Assembly: GCA_011049745.1 (NCBI GenBank)
Contig: DRHE01000409.1
Span: 1 to 9,534, forward strand
Length of the DNA stretch: 9,534 nucleotides
Origin: Spirochaetales bacterium
GTDB lineage: Bacteria; Spirochaetota; Spirochaetia; SZUA-6; DRHE01
Direction: 5' to 3'
Position numbers and translations under genes: made by a program. Each line of letters opens with the position of its first letter. The first letter of the stretch is position 1. Below the pieces are notes generated by a model, which was not told the origin of the DNA, ran no database searches, and saw nothing but the letters and a program-made list of their open reading frames with translations. Below are positions 1-8,586 of the stretch, piece after piece.

Positions 1-2043
1 CTCTTTTCCTTTAACAACCCTTTCGGCGCCTGTCAGGCATGTTCAGGTTTGGGGGTTTCCCTGGCATTTGATCCGGCTCTGGTTATACCGGATAAAAGTC
101 TCTCCTTTGACCAGGGGGCGATCCTAACCAATAATCCCAAAGCCAACTGGCACCGCAGCCAATTCAGGTCGCTGGCTCGTCACTATGGCTTTGACCTGAA
201 AACCCCTCTGGAACAGCTTCCCGAAAGGGTGCTGCACACAATACTCTACGGTACCAGGGAAAAGATTGAGTTTCGTTATATAAACCGTGACCAGACCGGA
301 AAATGGGAGTATACTTCCGGCTTCAACGGCATACTCAATGATCTGAAGCGAAGATACCTGGAAACATCCTCATCCTATATCAAAGAGTACCTTGAAGGAT
401 TTATGAGCCGGGAGGTATGCAGGGAGTGCAATGGCAGGCGTCTCAGGGCGGAGAGCCTGGCTGTTACCGTTGGCGGCAAGAATATCCATGAAATTACTTC
501 ACTGTCGGTTTCAGTCGCTTTGAAATTTTTTGAAGATCTTAAACTTACTCCTACCCAGGCTGTCATAGCCAGGCAGATCCTGAAAGAGATAAAAGCCCGC
601 CTCTCTTTCATGGTCAGTGTCGGACTCGAATACCTGACCCTGGAGCGGCGTGCCTCCACTCTCTCCGGTGGGGAAGCACAGAGAATACGTCTGGCAACCC
701 AGATTGGCTCTTCTTTAGTTGGTGTGCTCTATATACTGGATGAGCCTACCATAGGTTTACACCAGCGGGATAATAAGCGTCTTTTAGAGACTCTTGAGCA
801 CTTACGTGATATCGGCAATACCCTGATCATAGTGGAGCACGATGAACAGACACTGCAGGAAGCTGATTATATTGTTGATCTGGGCCCTGGGGCCGGGGTA
901 CACGGGGGCGAGATAGTCTTTGCCGGTACCTATAAGCAGATATTGAAGTGTTCCGCTTCTCTTACCGGCAGATTTCTCTCCGGCAGAGAGAAAATTGAGA
1001 TTAGGCCTGTACGCAGGGCGGTGAATGGCGAAAAGATAACTATTCGCGGTGCGGCTGAGCACAACTTGAAAGAAATTGATGTAAGTTTTCCGCTGGGCGC
1101 ATTTACCGTGATAACCGGGGTTTCCGGCTCCGGAAAATCCACTTTGCTGACTGACTTACTCTACCCGATCCTCGCAAATTATCTCAATCATAAACGCAAA
1201 GGCTATATTCGCCGGGGTGAGGGCCGGTACAGGAAAATTGAGGGTGCAGAATATATAGACAAGGTTGTAAATATTGATCAAGGCCCGATTGGCAGAACCC
1301 CCCGCTCCAATCCAGCCACTTATGTCGGGCTCTTTTCGCCTATCCGTGAGCTCTTTGCCTCGCTGCCCGAGTCCAAAGCCAGGGGCTATAAACCAGGGAG
1401 GTTCTCCTTCAATGTCAGGGGAGGGCGCTGCGAAAACTGCCAGGGAGCCGGTACCATAAAGATTGAGATGCACTTTCTTCCCGATGTATATATTACCTGT
1501 GATGTGTGCAAGGGAAAGAGGTACAACCGGGAAACCCAGGATATCCGTTTCAAGGGAAAGAATATTTACGAGGTACTCTGCATGAGTGTGGAAGAGGCGC
1601 TTGGTTTTTTCAACAGGATACCCAGGGTTAAAAGAAAGCTGGAAACACTGCTTTCTGTGGGGCTCGATTACATCGAACTGGGCCAATCAGCGCTCACCCT
1701 TTCCGGGGGTGAAGCCCAGAGGGTGAAATTATCTCTGGAGCTATCCAGGCAAAGTACCGGCAAAACCCTGTATATTCTTGATGAGCCTACCACCGGACTC
1801 CATTTTGCCGATGTAAAGAAACTCCTTGAGGTTCTGCATCTTCTGGTGGATAGCGGCAACACGGTCGTATTGATAGAACATAATCTCGATGTAATAAAAC
1901 AGGCGGATCATGTAATTGATCTTGGCCCGGAGGGAGGAGAGAGAGGGGGAGAGGTCATTTGTTCAGGTACCCCTGAGGGGATAATTCGCTGTAAAAGATC
2001 TTATACGGGCAGCTTTCTTAAAGACCTGTTAAATCCCGCTTAA
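1..2043 (+). CDS. uvrA: UvrABC excinuclease subunit A, 5'-truncated by the window edge
   Basis: This encodes UvrA, the dimeric ABC-type ATPase that recognises bulky DNA lesions and loads UvrB in nucleotide excision repair in the cytoplasm. The frame is open from base 1, so the gene enters from upstream; 680 codons are present. Compared with about 940 residues in E. coli, roughly the first 250 are missing, including the first Walker A. In window codons, the zinc-binding CxxC pairs of the first half are at 11-14 (CQAC) and 140-143 (CREC). The first ABC signature LSGGEAQR is at 221-228 and its Walker B LYILDEP at 243-249. The second Walker A GVSGSGKS is at 373-380. The second zinc module (CENC, then CDVC) is encoded at 1429-1509. 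The second signature is at 567-574, followed by [13 protein letters not shown]. All of these elements look intact, so the gene should be functional. The TAA stop is 3 bases before the ATG of lptD, so the two are probably co-transcribed. Confidence 0.98.
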   Translation, partial: LFSFNNPFGACQACSGLGVSLAFDPALVIPDKSLSFDQGAILTNNPKANWHRSQFRSLARHYGFDLKTPLEQLPERVLHTILYGTREKIEFRYINRDQTGKWEYTSGFNGILNDLKRRYLETSSSYIKEYLEGFMSREVCRECNGRRLRAESLAVTVGGKNIHEITSLSVSVALKFFEDLKLTPTQAVIARQILKEIKARLSFMVSVGLEYLTLERRASTLSGGEAQRIRLATQIGSSLVGVLYILDEPTIGLHQRDNKRLLETLEHLRDIGNTLIIVEHDEQTLQEADYIVDLGPGAGVHGGEIVFAGTYKQILKCSASLTGRFLSGREKIEIRPVRRAVNGEKITIRGAAEHNLKEIDVSFPLGAFTVITGVSGSGKSTLLTDLLYPILANYLNHKRKGYIRRGEGRYRKIEGAEYIDKVVNIDQGPIGRTPRSNPATYVGLFSPIRELFASLPESKARGYKPGRFSFNVRGGRCENCQGAGTIKIEMHFLPDVYITCDVCKGKRYNRETQDIRFKGKNIYEVLCMSVEEALGFFNRIPRVKRKLETLLSVGLDYIELGQSALTLSGGEAQRVKLSLELSRQSTGKTLYILDEPTTGLHFADVKKLLEVLHLLVDSGNTVVLIEHNLDVIKQADHVIDLGPEGGERGGEVICSGTPEGIIRCKRSYTGSFLKDLLNPA

Positions 2044-2046
2044 TTG

Positions 2047-5000
2047 ATGACTTGCAAGTATATTTTCTTACCGCTGCTCATACTTTTATGTCTTTCAGAC
2101 ACCCTCTACAGTCAGGCTGAAGTTGACAGTAACTCTGAGCCTGAACACTCATCTTCATCATTATTGCAGGAAACACTGCCAAGGGATATCGAAACGGCAA
2201 GCTACTATGAGCTGGTTGCCTGGTGCCGGAAGCTGGAGCTCGATGACAGCGGCAACCGTAAAACCCTGCAGCAGCGGCTTTTTGCCTATTTCCAGGTGGA
2301 ACCGCCCCGGGAGGAAGCCAAAACCCGTGAAGAAAGAAGAAGCCTGGAGATCAAATCCGCCGGTGAGTCGGAGTATTTTACAATCGAAGAAATAGAAGAA
2401 GACTACATTATACTACGGGGAGGAGTGGAAGTAGAGCTGCGCGATAAAAATGTGCTCCACCGTATAAAAGCAGAGAAGATAATTTTAAACCAGAGCGCCA
2501 ATATTATCACTGCCCAGGGCGGGGTGGAATACGTACTGGAAAGAGAGGACAGCACCGAGGTTTTTCGCGGTGAGAGCCTGACCTTTGATATCGAGACCTG
2601 GGAAGGAGTATTCTTTCACGGCGGCACTGAGACGGAGAGAGAGTTTAAAGGAGAAAAGACACTTTTCCATTTTTCCGGAGATGCTATCTCCAGATTGGAG
2701 AATGATACTATCATTCTAGAACGGGGTACTATCACTTCCTGCGATTTTGAGAAAGATCCTCATTACCAGATAAAAGCAAAAAAAATCTGGGTGCTGGCCC
2801 CTGGAGAATGGGCTATTCAAAATGCTGTGCTCTATATCGGCAGGGTACCGATGTTATATTTTCCCTTCTTTTTCCACCCGGGGGATGAATTCTTCTTTCA
2901 CCCTGCCATTGGTTATCGGGACAGAGAAGGTAATTTCCTGCAGACAACAACCTACCTGATAGGCAAAAAAGAAAGAAAGCAGAGTCCCTTCTCCTTTTTA
3001 TCCCTGACTCAAGAGGATGACCAGGAATACACCCGAAAAATAGAGGGACTTTTCCTGCGTAAGCAAAAGAGTGAAGCAAAGACCCAGGAAAATGAGAACT
3101 GGTTTCTTAAGGTTATGCTGGATATCTATTCCCGTTTAGGGGCAATGGCCGGGCTCCATGGTGATTTTTCCCCGCATATTACCTTTAAGGGCGGGGTAGG
3201 GAGAAGCAGAAGCTTATTCTTAATCGATACTCTCTATACGCCCTACTGGTCTGAAGGCGGCTCAGAGTATCGCTCCTACTGGAATGATTCCCGGTTATTC
3301 GGCCTGGAGATACCGCTGCGCTGGGGTATGGAAACATCCTGGCAAATAGGCGAGGGGAAATTTACTCTTTCAGGACTCTTTGAATATTATTCCGATCCTT
3401 ACTTTACCAGCGATTTTTACAATCGCGCTGAAAATATCGACTGGTCAAGAATGCTGGGCATGGATGAAGAGGAGGAAAGCCTAATCTCTGAGAAATGGAA
3501 TTTTACCTGGGAACTTAATGCAAAAGGCGATTTGGCGCCGGATAATCCGCTTTTTAGTACAGTGTCACTGCCATACCTGAAAAGCAAAGTCTTCTGGCAG
3601 AGCCGTGAACTGCAGAATATTGATACCTATCCCCTATCGGCCGATCCGGGCAGACACTTCTATTATCCGGTGAGTATGCAGGCGCCAAGCGCTGAGATCC
3701 ATGTTGCGGGAAAAATCCTGGAGATGTCCAGCAGTAAGAAGGGCAGCCCGGCGGAAAATACGAAAACGGAAAAAACTGAAGGAGAAGAAGCCACTCTGCC
3801 AGAGGTCGAGGATCAAGATCCGGGAAAGGGTTATTTGATACCGGATTTCCGGCCGGCAGGGGGTTCAATGGCTGAAACTCTGTCAGAGGAATTCGCGGGA
3901 ACCGCAATGCTGGAAGACCTGCGGCTGACTGAGGCCAAAAAAGATCTTTATGTGCAGCCGGAAAGAGAGAATCTTTCATTGGTCCTTTCTTACGACTTAC
4001 GCCCGGGTATAATTGTAGAGAATACTTTGAATTCGGAAAATTGGCAGACTCCTGAAGATGTTGACTATGAATCCCGGTACACCACAATGGTGGCCAGCGA
4101 TACAACCACTCTGGATTATAAGCTGAACATGCAGGAGGGATGGATCACCCTGAATCAGGGATTGGCTTTTTCAGCCACTTATCAGACGCGCTACCGCGGT
4201 ACATCTGAAACAATTGATAATTGGGAAGATCTGGTTATGAGTGATTATCAGCAGACAAGGTCGGATCTGGCCACCACTATGCTCGTAAGTTTTTATCCGC
4301 TAATGGATAGCCCGGATTTCAAATATTCATTTTTGACCTATAAGCTCAATTGGATTTTTTTCAGCACTATTCTCAATGAAGGGCTGAGTGCCTACGGCAG
4401 CCCGGTTTATTACAACCGGACCGGGGAGTGGAACTCTGATACGGTAAAGGAGCACAACGCCCAGGGCAGGTTTGAGTATCGTCCCCTGGAGCGTGCACAT
4501 ACTTTAACCCTGGGCGCCCAGCTGCCGCCGCTATTAGCCAGTATAAGCGGCGAGCTGATCTTTTACCTCTGGATTCTAAAAAACAGGATAAATTCAGCAT
4601 ATAAAGAAGTAAGCCAGGATAACTGGGAGCTGCAGCCCCTGGTGGTTGAGGAGTCTCTGGAGATAGGTGAAGAAGTATCAATTAGTGAGGAGTTGCGGTT
4701 TGACCTGGAGAGAAGCCTGCTTAAGAAGAGTATTTCTACTGTAAACCTGTGGAATTTTAACGCCTCATTTACCGCTGAAAGACTGCTGCCGGTTGAGTGG
4801 AGCATGGTAAACGGTTGGCAGGAACAGGGTGGAACAGAGGAGTTTATGGCCAGCAATATACAATTGGGGTATACGTCGGATGCGGAGCCCCTATTCCTCT
4901 GGAAAAATCGTATCTGGCTGGAGAGCAACATGAATACATCCTTGAATATGAATCTACGCAGATTTACGGAGAACAGCCTGGACTTTACCTTTAAGGTCGA

Positions 5001-5394
5001 TCTCTTTATCTATAAATTTCTGGAATTTTCCTTTTCTTCTATTCATACAAACAACTTGACTCATCGATACTTTCCCGCCTTTACCAGGGAGCTCGATATA
5101 CCCTGGATGAATCCGATCACTGATTTACTACGCTCTTTTAATTTCTGGAATATTGATGATCGTTACAGCTCTGCATTTAAATTGAAGAACATAGCTCTAA
5201 AAGCCATACACCACCTGCATGACTGGGACCTCTCATTTATCTATGAGGGAAAACCCATTCTGTTTACCGATTTAAGCGGCGACCTCAAGTATAGGTGGGA
5301 TAGCACCTTCTCGATTTTTCTGCAGTGGATAGCGATCCCGGAAATGAAAAGTACGGTAAGGGGGGATGGCAGTAGGTTTTATGTGCGGGGTTGA
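2047..5394 (+). CDS. lptD: LPS-assembly protein LptD (OstA/Imp family), large divergent form with SAP-like N-terminal motif
   Basis: LptD is the outer-membrane barrel of the Lpt bridge that inserts lipopolysaccharide, or an analogous glycolipid, into the outer leaflet. From the ATG at 2047 it is 1115 residues, longer than the ~780 of E. coli. A TTG at 2044 is an alternative start; neither has a visible Shine-Dalgarno, so coupling to uvrA is likely. Residues 1-22 form a signal peptide (positive start, leucine-rich core, probable cut near LYS-Q). Residues 51-82 match a SAP helix-extension-helix pattern. Residues ~108-275 are the OstA/LptA jellyroll, with TSCDFEKDPHYQIKAKKIWV and then VPMLYFPFF, the family's typical end of this domain. 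The rest is an alternating aromatic/polar barrel region (e.g. EYYSDPYFTSDFY), interrupted by a charged linker at 561-595. The C-terminal part has IDDRYSSAFKLKNI and ends in YVRG. The only cysteines are C3, C15, C60 and C232. Family assignment is firm from the OstA domain; the SAP call is pattern recognition, and the transported lipid cannot be told from sequence. Confidence 0.9.
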   Translation: MTCKYIFLPLLILLCLSDTLYSQAEVDSNSEPEHSSSSLLQETLPRDIETASYYELVAWCRKLELDDSGNRKTLQQRLFAYFQVEPPREEAKTREERRSLEIKSAGESEYFTIEEIEEDYIILRGGVEVELRDKNVLHRIKAEKIILNQSANIITAQGGVEYVLEREDSTEVFRGESLTFDIETWEGVFFHGGTETEREFKGEKTLFHFSGDAISRLENDTIILERGTITSCDFEKDPHYQIKAKKIWVLAPGEWAIQNAVLYIGRVPMLYFPFFFHPGDEFFFHPAIGYRDREGNFLQTTTYLIGKKERKQSPFSFLSLTQEDDQEYTRKIEGLFLRKQKSEAKTQENENWFLKVMLDIYSRLGAMAGLHGDFSPHITFKGGVGRSRSLFLIDTLYTPYWSEGGSEYRSYWNDSRLFGLEIPLRWGMETSWQIGEGKFTLSGLFEYYSDPYFTSDFYNRAENIDWSRMLGMDEEEESLISEKWNFTWELNAKGDLAPDNPLFSTVSLPYLKSKVFWQSRELQNIDTYPLSADPGRHFYYPVSMQAPSAEIHVAGKILEMSSSKKGSPAENTKTEKTEGEEATLPEVEDQDPGKGYLIPDFRPAGGSMAETLSEEFAGTAMLEDLRLTEAKKDLYVQPERENLSLVLSYDLRPGIIVENTLNSENWQTPEDVDYESRYTTMVASDTTTLDYKLNMQEGWITLNQGLAFSATYQTRYRGTSETIDNWEDLVMSDYQQTRSDLATTMLVSFYPLMDSPDFKYSFLTYKLNWIFFSTILNEGLSAYGSPVYYNRTGEWNSDTVKEHNAQGRFEYRPLERAHTLTLGAQLPPLLASISGELIFYLWILKNRINSAYKEVSQDNWELQPLVVEESLEIGEEVSISEELRFDLERSLLKKSISTVNLWNFNASFTAERLLPVEWSMVNGWQEQGGTEEFMASNIQLGYTSDAEPLFLWKNRIWLESNMNTSLNMNLRRFTENSLDFTFKVDLFIYKFLEFSFSSIHTNNLTHRYFPAFTRELDIPWMNPITDLLRSFNFWNIDDRYSSAFKLKNIALKAIHHLHDWDLSFIYEGKPILFTDLSGDLKYRWDSTFSIFLQWIAIPEMKSTVRGDGSRFYVRG

Positions 5395-5428
5395 CTTCCC
5401 TCTACTGTAGGGGTTAACATCACTACTT

Positions 5429-5436
5429 AAGGAGGG
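5429..5436 (+). promoter_or_regulatory. Strong Shine-Dalgarno fixing the phoH start
   Basis: AAGGAGGG lies just before the ATG at 5439, leaving 3 bases between AAGGAGG and the start codon. This is rather close, but it is the best ribosome-binding site in the window. It is in the 44-base gap between lptD and phoH, the only non-overlapping junction of more than a few bases here, so phoH can be translated independently of lptD. Confidence 0.75.
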
Positions 5437-5438
5437 AT

Positions 5439-6398
5439 ATGGGGAAGCACTTGACAGTGGTGCTCCACGATAGAGATATTCTCAACGAGCTTTTAGGATA
5501 CCATGACTGCAACCTGGCTCTTTTTGAGGAACTCCTGGGAGTGCGCCTCTTTTCCCAGGGCAATGAAATCTTTCTGGAAACTGCAGACCAATCTATCCAC
5601 AATATATTTAAAAATATGTTGACTCAACTGGAGGAACACATTAAGTTAGGTCATATTCCCGGTCCCGATCTGATTAGATCCATACACAGCTCTATAAAGA
5701 ATGGCGAGGGGGAAAAAACAGAAGACCTGAAAAATACCAGGGTAATAATACCCGGGGGCACTAAGAAAGTTTTTCCGCGCAGCTACAACCAGTCGGTTTA
5801 TCTCAAGAGTATTAAAAAAAAAGAAATGATTTTTGGAATTGGACCGGCCGGAACCGGAAAAACTTATCTGGCTGTAGCCCAGGCATTGAAAGCGGTGGTC
5901 AGCCGGGAGAAAAGGAAGCTTATCCTTACCCGCCCGGTGGTTGAGGCGGGAGAAAGCCTTGGTTACCTGCCCGGGGATCTGGAACAGAAAATAAATCCCT
6001 ACCTGCGGCCGCTCTATGATGCCATTGAATCTTTAATTTCTCCGGAGATGGTGAAGAGGTTGGAGGAGAACCGGGTAATAGAGGTAGCGCCTTTAGCCTA
6101 TATGAGAGGCAGAACCATGGCAGATTGTTTTATTATTCTGGATGAAGCGCAGAATACCACCCTGGAGCAGATGAAGATGTTCCTCACCCGCATCGGCGAA
6201 GGTTCAAAAACAGTTATTACGGGTGACATCACTCAGATCGATATACCGCGGAAAAATAGTTCGGGATTACTCAATGTGATATCTATTTTGAAATCGATTG
6301 AAGAGATCCAGTTTATTTTTTTTGGGGAAGAGGATGTAGTTCGCAACCCATTGGTGCGTAAAATAGTTCATGCATATGAAGCCGCAGAGCAAAAATAA
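5439..6398 (+). CDS. phoH: PhoH family P-loop ATPase (PhoH/YbeZ type)
   Basis: This is a 319-residue cytoplasmic P-loop ATPase of the PhoH/YbeZ family. Members are nucleotide hydrolases linked to RNA metabolism and usually encoded beside ybeY; the exact substrate is unsettled. The N-terminal ~80 residues carry the family's small KH-like region (DILNELLGYHDCNLALFEE, then LGVRLFSQGNEI). The ATPase follows, with Walker A GPAGTGKT at 135-142, the conserved TRPVVEAGESLGYLPGD at 164-180, GRTMADC just before the Walker B FIILDEAQN at 231-239, the TGD motif at 261-263, and a late VVRNPLV that includes a conserved arginine at 302. Length and motif order are ordinary for the family. The ATG at 5439 is chosen because a strong Shine-Dalgarno precedes it. 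The 3' end overlaps pgpH by 29 bases, and ybeY, its usual partner, is one gene further on. Confidence 0.97.
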   Translation: MGKHLTVVLHDRDILNELLGYHDCNLALFEELLGVRLFSQGNEIFLETADQSIHNIFKNMLTQLEEHIKLGHIPGPDLIRSIHSSIKNGEGEKTEDLKNTRVIIPGGTKKVFPRSYNQSVYLKSIKKKEMIFGIGPAGTGKTYLAVAQALKAVVSREKRKLILTRPVVEAGESLGYLPGDLEQKINPYLRPLYDAIESLISPEMVKRLEENRVIEVAPLAYMRGRTMADCFIILDEAQNTTLEQMKMFLTRIGEGSKTVITGDITQIDIPRKNSSGLLNVISILKSIEEIQFIFFGEEDVVRNPLVRKIVHAYEAAEQK

Positions 6399-8586
6399 TC
6401 AAAATAATTATCATAAAACCTCAACAGCCATACTGAAAATATTTAAGCAGGAGCGGTTTCTCATTCTTGCCGGCTGTTTTATTATCTCCCTCGGAATTGT
6501 TCTCATTTCCACACAATTCGGCTCTCTTTTTGTGCGTATACCCGATTTTAAAATGGGCACTGTAGCTGAAAGAGACTTTGTAGTTGACAGGGATATTATT
6601 TACATAGATGAGAAAGCTACTGAATTGAAACGGCAGGCGGCACGCAGCCTGGTGCCGCCGATATTCAGGATCAATGAAGAGATAACCGGACGAAGTTTGG
6701 CGCAATTTGACAGTTTCAGAGAAGAATTCCTGAAGATCATGGAGCAGGAGAGTTCGGTTGAAAAGATTTTTCTTAAGAGTCAGCTCACCTTCCCCGGAGT
6801 TATTGATAAAGAAAGCACTGCTCTACTGGTGGAGCATACTTCGCTCTCAGGGTTATTCGATCAGGCTCGTGAGCTGCTTCTGGTAACCCTGACCAGGGGT
6901 GTGGTTAATCTGGCAGATAGAGATAATGATGCCTATGGCTCCGGTTCGATTGAGTTGTGGCGGTGGCATGAAGGCAGATTGGAGAAGGAGGAGTATCTTC
7001 TGGAAGAAGTTCTGACCCTCAGTAATCTCATTGACTTCCTGGAGCAGGAGAGCAGCCATCTTCCTGATCAGGAGACCAGCCTGCTGCGCAGGCTGGTAGA
7101 ACCCTTTGCCAAAGAGAATAGTTTTTTGGACGCTGAACAAACCAGGAAACACCGGCAGAAGGCAATGGATGAGGTGGAAGGAGTGGTAGGCAACCTGGTG
7201 GAGGGACAGGTGCTGGTACGCCGTGGTGACATTGTAAGTGAAGAGATAGCGCATCAGATACGCGCTGTGGGTAAATACTCAACCACCCTTAACCTGAATA
7301 GTATTATCGGTTCTACAATTTATTTAACCCTGATTTTTGCGCTGGCTGTATTTTTGCTGAATAAAAAAATAATTAAAATAAACTTGAAGCGCAGCCAGCT
7401 TATTTTCCTAGGGGCAACCGGCTGTTTTTATCTGCTGCTTGCTGCGCTGCTTTCCAGGTCATTTCAGCTACCGGAGTGGCTCCCTCTTTCGATAATGCTT
7501 CCTACAGCAGCAATTTCTATTGTGGCGGCAATTATTATTTCCACAAATCTTGGAATTGTTTTTACTCTGCTTATCTCACTTCTCTTCCTGCCCCTGGTTA
7601 AAATGGATATCTCTTCTTTTCTCTTTTCTCTGCTTACCGGAGTGGCCGGAACAGCCGTGGTTTTAAAACTTGAGAAAAGGATTGATCTGGTGTGGGCCGG
7701 GGCTTTCCTCGCTTTAGTGAACTCCCTTATCCTGATAACCCTGATGTTCCTAAAAGGTTATATGCCGGAAAGATTACTATTCGCCGTGGGCAGCGGTATT
7801 CTGAACGGCTTTTTTAGCGGTATCCTGAGCCTGGGCTTTATACCCATATTTGAGCACGCCCTAAATGCTCCCACGCGTTTTCGTCTGATGGAACTCTCCG
7901 ATTTGAATGCTCCCCCCCTGAAAAAAATGCTCTCACAGGCGCCGGGAACCTACAGCCACTCTATAAGTGTTGCCAATCTGGCCGAATCGGCGTGCAACAG
8001 TATCACGGCCAATGCCCTGCTGGCACGGGTAGGTGCCTACTATCACGATATCGGCAAGATCGACCAGGCGGAGTATTTTGTAGAGAATCAGAGGTCCTAT
8101 AATAAGCATGATGACTTGAAGCCCAGTTTGTCAGTAGCGGTAATCAAATCACATGTTAAAATAGGTATTGAAAAGGCCAAGGAATTAAATCTTCCTAATG
8201 AAATAATTGACATTATTGCCCAGCACCACGGTAAAGGAGTGATAAAATATTTCTATAACCTGGCTTTAGAGAAGAGCTCAGCCAGGAATGTTTCCTCTGA
8301 TGATTATTCCTATCCGGGAAATCGTCCTAAGAGCCGCGAGGCGGCTGTTGTTATGCTGGCCGATAGTGTTGAAGCGGCCTCCCGGCTTTTAAAGAAACCT
8401 AATATGGTCAAATTAGAGAAGTTCGTGGGGGATTTGATTATGGAAAAACTTAACAACAATGAACTCAGTGAAAGTGAATTGACTTTAAAGGATCTGGAGA
8501 ATATCAAGAAGAGCTTTATCCAGATCCTGGCCGGCTATTTTCATTCACGTTTGGAGTATCCAAAAACAAGAGAGGAGTTACGGTGA
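6370..8586 (+). CDS. pgpH: 7TM-HD cyclic-di-AMP phosphodiesterase (PgpH/YqfF family)
   Basis: PgpH-type proteins are inner-membrane enzymes whose cytoplasmic HD domain hydrolyses cyclic di-AMP. From the ATG at 6370 the protein has 738 residues; a second in-frame ATG at 6376 is equally possible, and no Shine-Dalgarno is visible before either, so translation probably couples to phoH. The order is TM helix 1 (~30-51), an extracytoplasmic 7TMR-HDED sensor domain (~52-305), a seven-helix membrane block (~310-494), and the HD domain (~502 to the C-terminus). In the HD domain I see LSDLNAPPLKKMLSQAPGTY followed by SH (H530), YYHDIGK (H559, D560), NKHD (H580), QHHGKG (H619, H620) and LADSVEAASR (D665). 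These are the metal ligands and flanking motifs expected of an active HD phosphodiesterase. The stop overlaps the ybeY start by 4 bases (GTGA). Activity on c-di-AMP is inferred from family membership; the sensor ligand is unknown. Confidence 0.95.
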   Translation: MHMKPQSKNNQNNYHKTSTAILKIFKQERFLILAGCFIISLGIVLISTQFGSLFVRIPDFKMGTVAERDFVVDRDIIYIDEKATELKRQAARSLVPPIFRINEEITGRSLAQFDSFREEFLKIMEQESSVEKIFLKSQLTFPGVIDKESTALLVEHTSLSGLFDQARELLLVTLTRGVVNLADRDNDAYGSGSIELWRWHEGRLEKEEYLLEEVLTLSNLIDFLEQESSHLPDQETSLLRRLVEPFAKENSFLDAEQTRKHRQKAMDEVEGVVGNLVEGQVLVRRGDIVSEEIAHQIRAVGKYSTTLNLNSIIGSTIYLTLIFALAVFLLNKKIIKINLKRSQLIFLGATGCFYLLLAALLSRSFQLPEWLPLSIMLPTAAISIVAAIIISTNLGIVFTLLISLLFLPLVKMDISSFLFSLLTGVAGTAVVLKLEKRIDLVWAGAFLALVNSLILITLMFLKGYMPERLLFAVGSGILNGFFSGILSLGFIPIFEHALNAPTRFRLMELSDLNAPPLKKMLSQAPGTYSHSISVANLAESACNSITANALLARVGAYYHDIGKIDQAEYFVENQRSYNKHDDLKPSLSVAVIKSHVKIGIEKAKELNLPNEIIDIIAQHHGKGVIKYFYNLALEKSSARNVSSDDYSYPGNRPKSREAAVVMLADSVEAASRLLKKPNMVKLEKFVGDLIMEKLNNNELSESELTLKDLENIKKSFIQILAGYFHSRLEYPKTREELR
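8572..8577 (+). promoter_or_regulatory. Shine-Dalgarno supporting the GTG start of ybeY
   Basis: GAGGAG ends 5 bases before the GTG at 8583 and lies inside the last codons of pgpH. It decides the start of ybeY: GTG is the first codon at correct spacing, and it makes a 4-base GTGA overlap with the pgpH stop, typical of coupled genes. Confidence 0.7.

Noticed and set aside
1156..1686. A 176-codon open frame on the minus strand inside uvrA
   Set aside because: It lies wholly opposite the strongly conserved second ATPase half of UvrA, shows no recognisable domain, and its composition is explained by the codons of the other strand.
2089..2091. Lipoprotein cleavage cysteine (C15) in the LptD signal peptide
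   Set aside because: The residues before it (ILL) do not fit a lipobox, the site falls inside the hydrophobic core, and a usual signal peptidase I site follows near residue 22.
3554..4105. A 183-codon open frame on the minus strand inside lptD
   Set aside because: It is antisense to a convincing LptD frame, is rich in Pro, Ser and Leu as expected from a shadow frame, and has no motif.
5398..5412. A small hairpin CCCT-(7)-AGGG after lptD, considered as a terminator
   Set aside because: The stem is only 4 pairs and there is no following T tract.
5391..5420. A possible sigma70-type promoter before phoH: TTGACT, 18 bases, TAACAT
   Set aside because: The -10 match is only 4 of 6, and transcription would start about 12 bases before the ATG, at the Shine-Dalgarno itself. 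It cannot be excluded but is not supported well enough to annotate.
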